Shown in pieces: positions 63,017 to 64,000 of a stretch of 64,000 nucleotides of DNA (within the stretch, counting starts at the first letter, position 1; each line of letters starts with the position of its first letter). This DNA comes from Nitzschia sp. DOCU1 (taxonomy: Eukaryota > Bacillariophyta > Bacillariophyceae > Bacillariales > Bacillariaceae), in assembly GCA_951394045.1 (NCBI GenBank), contig OX595991.1:2728001-2792000 (forward strand). The letters run 5' to 3'. The notes under the pieces are model-generated. The model ran no database searches and was not told the origin of the DNA. It saw nothing but the letters and a program-made list of their open reading frames with translations. A program made the translations under genes and the position numbers.

Positions 63017-64000
63017 ATGCCAAACGTTCGGAGCGCCATCATGTCACACTCGACGACGGCGGCGGCATCATCTACACAGGGATCCTTGCACCCCTCCTTT
63101 GACACGGTATATGCGGAAACACGAGTACGCGAAGCTGCGAAATGCATTGGATGGGAGGATGCCGGTCGATTGGACGCTTTATTGACGTGCATGCGTGACG
63201 AGCTGGTGTTGTATGCCTGGCAGTTGCCAGCGATTGACTCGGCTCAGTGGAAATCTTTAGGGGCTCCCATTGGATTAGCGGCAGCTATACGGCAGCTTGC
63301 CACTATGCGTCGCGATCATTCGTCAATTTCACCCTCCAAATTTGCAGATAGCCCCTCGACAAAATCCGTCGACAATTCTCTCTTGGAAGTCGTCGAATAC
63401 TCAACAGGAGTCGAAGTATTTGAAGATCAGGAGGAGGACGAAACGACTGGGTCGCCATTGACGAGTCTGCTAGGGCTCAGCAGTCCTAGCAGCAAGCCTC
63501 CTGTATCTTTTGCGTCTCAAGAATCTACCGAACAAGCAGCCGTCAACGACACGACGTCCAAACAAAGAGCCGGTTCCAACGTCGCCCTTCAGCTCTTTCC
63601 CACCACTTCGATCGACAAGGAAAACGCTGGAGACGTTGCCAGCAGTGGAGAGAGTAACAATACTCGATCGTTACAGACTCGTCATTCGGCATTCGACAAT
63701 CGCCGGTCGGTTTCGGCACCGCGGCCTCGTGCTCCACGAAGTTCTTCACTTCCAATGTCTTTGCGCCATGAAAGCAAGGGCAGAGCTCTCGCCAACGCAA
63801 TCCCCTACACTACAGGATCAGGTATGTGAATAAAATGCTTGAATGTGAATCTTTTTCGCGGAATCGTCTTGGCTAACACTGTTATTGTTTGCACCCCCTC
63901 TATGTCGTCAGAAGCAGATGCCCACCGTTTTCAGACGGAATGGGAAGAAGTTCAGGCAGTCTTGTGTCGACTTCCCATATCCGATCAACGTGCTATACTA
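63017..64000 (+). CDS. Unrecognised protein, 3' end outside the window
   Basis: Partial gene. First exon 63017-63821, a 90-bp GT-AG intron, then a second exon from 63912 running off the window. The frame is open upstream, but I use the ATG at 63017, where the composition becomes normal. Residues about 40-100 (CIGWEDAGRLDALLTCMRDE, then GLAAAIRQLATM) look like a small helical, SAM-like or death-fold-like module. The rest of exon 1 is Ser-rich and disordered, with basic stretches such as RPRAPRSSSLPMSLRHES. Exon 2 begins helical (HRFQTEWEEVQAVLCRLP). No signal peptide. Function unknown. Confidence 0.6.

Overview
The window reads as nuclear DNA of a photosynthetic stramenopile, almost certainly a diatom and probably a pennate one. 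Three things point there. Spliced genes have very short GT-AG introns (61-108 bp). Several precursors carry a signal peptide ending in the secondary-plastid motif (small residue, then A or G, before Phe). Several protein families are ones I associate with diatoms. Genes are dense, on alternating strands, often convergent with stop codons only 8-36 bp apart. No operons, tRNAs, rRNAs or CRISPR arrays were seen.

Layout. 0-2.1 kb: a direct duplication of at least 812 bp with no convincing gene. 2.4-9 kb: GPATCH1-like splicing factor, a membrane-anchored JmjC/cupin oxygenase (4 exons), and a plastid-type EamA transporter. 9.6-12.7 kb: a BTB-domain gene whose 5' end and upstream region are exactly duplicated in tandem, facing a plastid-type membrane protein. 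13-20.6 kb: a glutaminyl cyclase, a mitochondrial protein, a DNAJC9-like co-chaperone, an unknown protein and a thylakoid-lumen cyclophilin (CYP38/TLP40 type). 20.6-31.2 kb: two large minus-strand genes, an 8-exon OSCA/CSC1-like channel with a huge cytosolic insert and a 4-exon protein that best fits diphosphate-dependent PEP carboxykinase. 32.3-36.1 kb: a TBCC/C-CAP-like plus TPR protein and PSMD9. 36.9-44.7 kb: four secretory-pathway enzymes in a row (GH99-like glycosidase, S28 peptidase, a second glutaminyl cyclase, a fucosyltransferase-like protein). 45-54.7 kb: FAD oxidoreductase, plastid Obg GTPase, a small mitochondrial protein, an NSE1-like protein, a plastid protein with an internal repeat, and a probably myristoylated protein. 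55-63 kb: a multi-spanning STRA6-like gene with an upstream direct duplicate of its 3' half (a pseudogene), a 596-bp insertion containing a foldback, and a decayed Tc1/mariner-type transposase. 63 kb to the end: the first exons of an unrecognised gene.

The genes do not form one pathway. The nearest to a functional grouping is the secretory block at 36.9-44.7 kb, which may be chance. The most distinctive features are the recent exact duplications, the channel's interrupted cytosolic domain, the PPi-PEPCK candidate, the paired glutaminyl cyclases, and the duplication/transposon region at 55-63 kb. Splice sites were chosen by GT-AG signals, reading phase and protein continuity; none is checked against transcripts. 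Several long frames begin only at TTG or GTG; in those cases I chose the first suitable internal ATG.
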